Source: an uncultured Eubacteriales bacterium | GTDB taxonomy: Bacteria > Bacillota > Clostridia > Oscillospirales > Acutalibacteraceae | Length of the DNA: 5,560 nt | NCBI GenBank assembly: GCA_934488615.1 | Contig: CAKSSJ010000049.1 | Location: forward strand, 1-5,560 | Direction: 5' to 3' | Part shown: positions 5,038 to 5,560 of the stretch, in pieces | Layout: every line of letters starts with the position of its first letter | Position numbering within the stretch: position 1 is the stretch's first letter | Program-made: the position numbers and the translations under genes | Notes under the pieces: generated by a model | What the model was told of the DNA's origin: nothing | The model's database searches: none | Seen by the model: the letters and a program-made list of their open reading frames with translations, nothing else

Positions 5038-5226
5038 TAATAAAAATACAAAATCCATCGCTTTTTCCCGAATTTTTTCAGTCTTTGCCCTTTTATTTCA
5101 AAACAAGCCTTCATATACGATTTTCTGAGACTGAATCAGGAACAGGCCGTTACAGTTATTTTACCGAAATATCGGTCAAAAAGCAACAAAATCAATGACA
5201 AAATTTTTATAACTCCCCTCTCCCTT
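5038..5226. other. Gene-free spacer between the surface-protein terminator and the yceD promoter
   Basis: These roughly 190 AT-rich bases contain no credible coding region on either strand. A small inverted repeat, ACCGA/TCGGT around AATA (near 5163-5176), is visible. A weak minus-strand promoter-like pair (TTGCTT at 5186-5181, 17 bp, TAAAAT at 5163-5158) overlaps it, but the -35 match is only 3 of 6. I see no tRNA, riboswitch or recognisable small RNA. Confidence 0.5.
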
Positions 5227-5262
5227 ATAAAAATTGTCTCCCCTTGAAGCGATCAAGGGGAG
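5227..5262 (-). terminator. Intrinsic terminator of the right-edge gene
   Basis: A perfect 10-bp stem, CTCCCCTTGA (5262-5253) with TCAAGGGGAG (5247-5238) on the minus strand, has a 5-nt loop. It is followed by ACAATTTTTAT (5237-5227). It begins 31 nt after the stop codon of the right-edge gene and insulates the yceD promoter from it. The plus-strand side has only a short, interrupted T-run, so minus-strand orientation is favoured. Confidence 0.85.
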
Positions 5263-5293
5263 GCATGATTTTATTCAGCTGTAGCTCAACCTG

Positions 5294-5560
5294 TCAGCAA
5301 ATAGCGCCGATACGGTCGATGAACCACTTGATGATTTTCACGAAAATCGAAACGAACCAATTGCGAATCTTATCCCATCTTGTCGGGAGCTTGGAAACCT
5401 CGGTATTCTCATTGCGCTTTGCGTGGCAGACCGTACATTCCTCATGTGCGATACCTTTTTCCGTCTCGGTCGCTTCCTTATCAGTCACCCATTCAAAGGT
5501 ATGCTCACCCTTTTCGATTACGGAATCGCCGTACTTGCACTCCTTCCAGTGCTCGTTCTC
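5294..5560 (-). CDS. C-terminal fragment of a probable secreted or surface protein with His/Cys-rich modules
   Basis: The reading frame is open to the right edge, so 88 C-terminal residues are visible and the true start lies outside. A GTG at 5488 is in frame but has no ribosome binding site, and the frame continues upstream with module-like sequence, so it is not taken as the start. Residues 4-21 (HWKECKYGDSVIEKGEHT) and 22-55 (FEWVTDKEATETEKG, then HEECTVC at 39-45) resemble the repeated modules of clostridial surface proteins with HW-x2-C-x-CG, HT-F-x-W and C-x2-C-G marks. In the first module the second cysteine is replaced by Tyr10. After KLPTRWDKIRNWF comes a Trp/Ile/Phe-rich amphipathic or hydrophobic tail (about 62-87) ending in Cys88, possibly membrane-associating. 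There is no LPxTG motif. Function is unknown; surface location is inferred. Confidence 0.75.
   Translation of the reverse strand, partial: ENEHWKECKYGDSVIEKGEHTFEWVTDKEATETEKGIAHEECTVCHAKRNENTEVSKLPTRWDKIRNWFVSIFVKIIKWFIDRIGAIC

Noticed and set aside
5158..5186. Second minus-strand promoter upstream of yceD (TTGCTT, 17 bp, TAAAAT)
   Set aside because: The -35 matches only 3 of 6 positions and the perfect consensus promoter lies much closer to the gene.
5294..5488. Right-edge gene as a complete 64-residue protein starting at the GTG at 5488
   Set aside because: No ribosome binding site precedes this GTG, and the frame stays open to 5560 with sequence that continues the same His/Trp/Cys module pattern, so it is a partial gene.

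Overview
The window looks like a chromosomal housekeeping region of a gut-type Clostridia bacterium, most likely of the Ruminococcaceae/Oscillospiraceae kind. The reasons are the DUF512-der gene pair, the four-cysteine form of ribosomal protein L32 next to yceD, strong AAGGAGG-type ribosome binding sites, moderate GC content, and a right-edge fragment resembling the His/Cys-rich modules of clostridial surface proteins. The genus cannot be fixed from the sequence alone. Every supported gene lies on the minus strand, so transcription runs from right to left.

From right to left: (1) 5560-5294 is the C-terminal end of a probable secreted or surface protein that begins outside the window, closed by a strong intrinsic terminator (5227-5262). 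(2) 5226-5038 is a gene-free spacer. (3) A textbook sigma-A promoter (TTGACA, 17 bp, TATAAT; 5037-5009) drives a short two-gene unit, yceD (DUF177) and rpmF (L32), which ends at an intrinsic terminator (4227-4175). (4) 4174-3894 is a long untranslated stretch holding two copies of an exact 24-bp direct repeat, each followed by a degenerate related segment, plus a perfect 8+8 palindrome. (5) 3893-1 is a tightly packed run: a PDZ/radical-SAM DUF512 protein, der, ruvC, ruvA and the first 30 codons of ruvB.

Functionally, yceD, rpmF and der all serve large-ribosomal-subunit production, while ruvC, ruvA and ruvB make the Holliday-junction branch-migration and resolution machine. The 1-nt gap between DUF512 and der and the 1-nt overlap of der and ruvC suggest one transcript joining a ribosome-assembly GTPase to recombination genes. 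The best candidate for something undescribed is not a protein but the repeat-bearing leader between rpmF and the DUF512 gene. The rest is largely conventional, and I found no CRISPR array, transposase, tRNA or rRNA.
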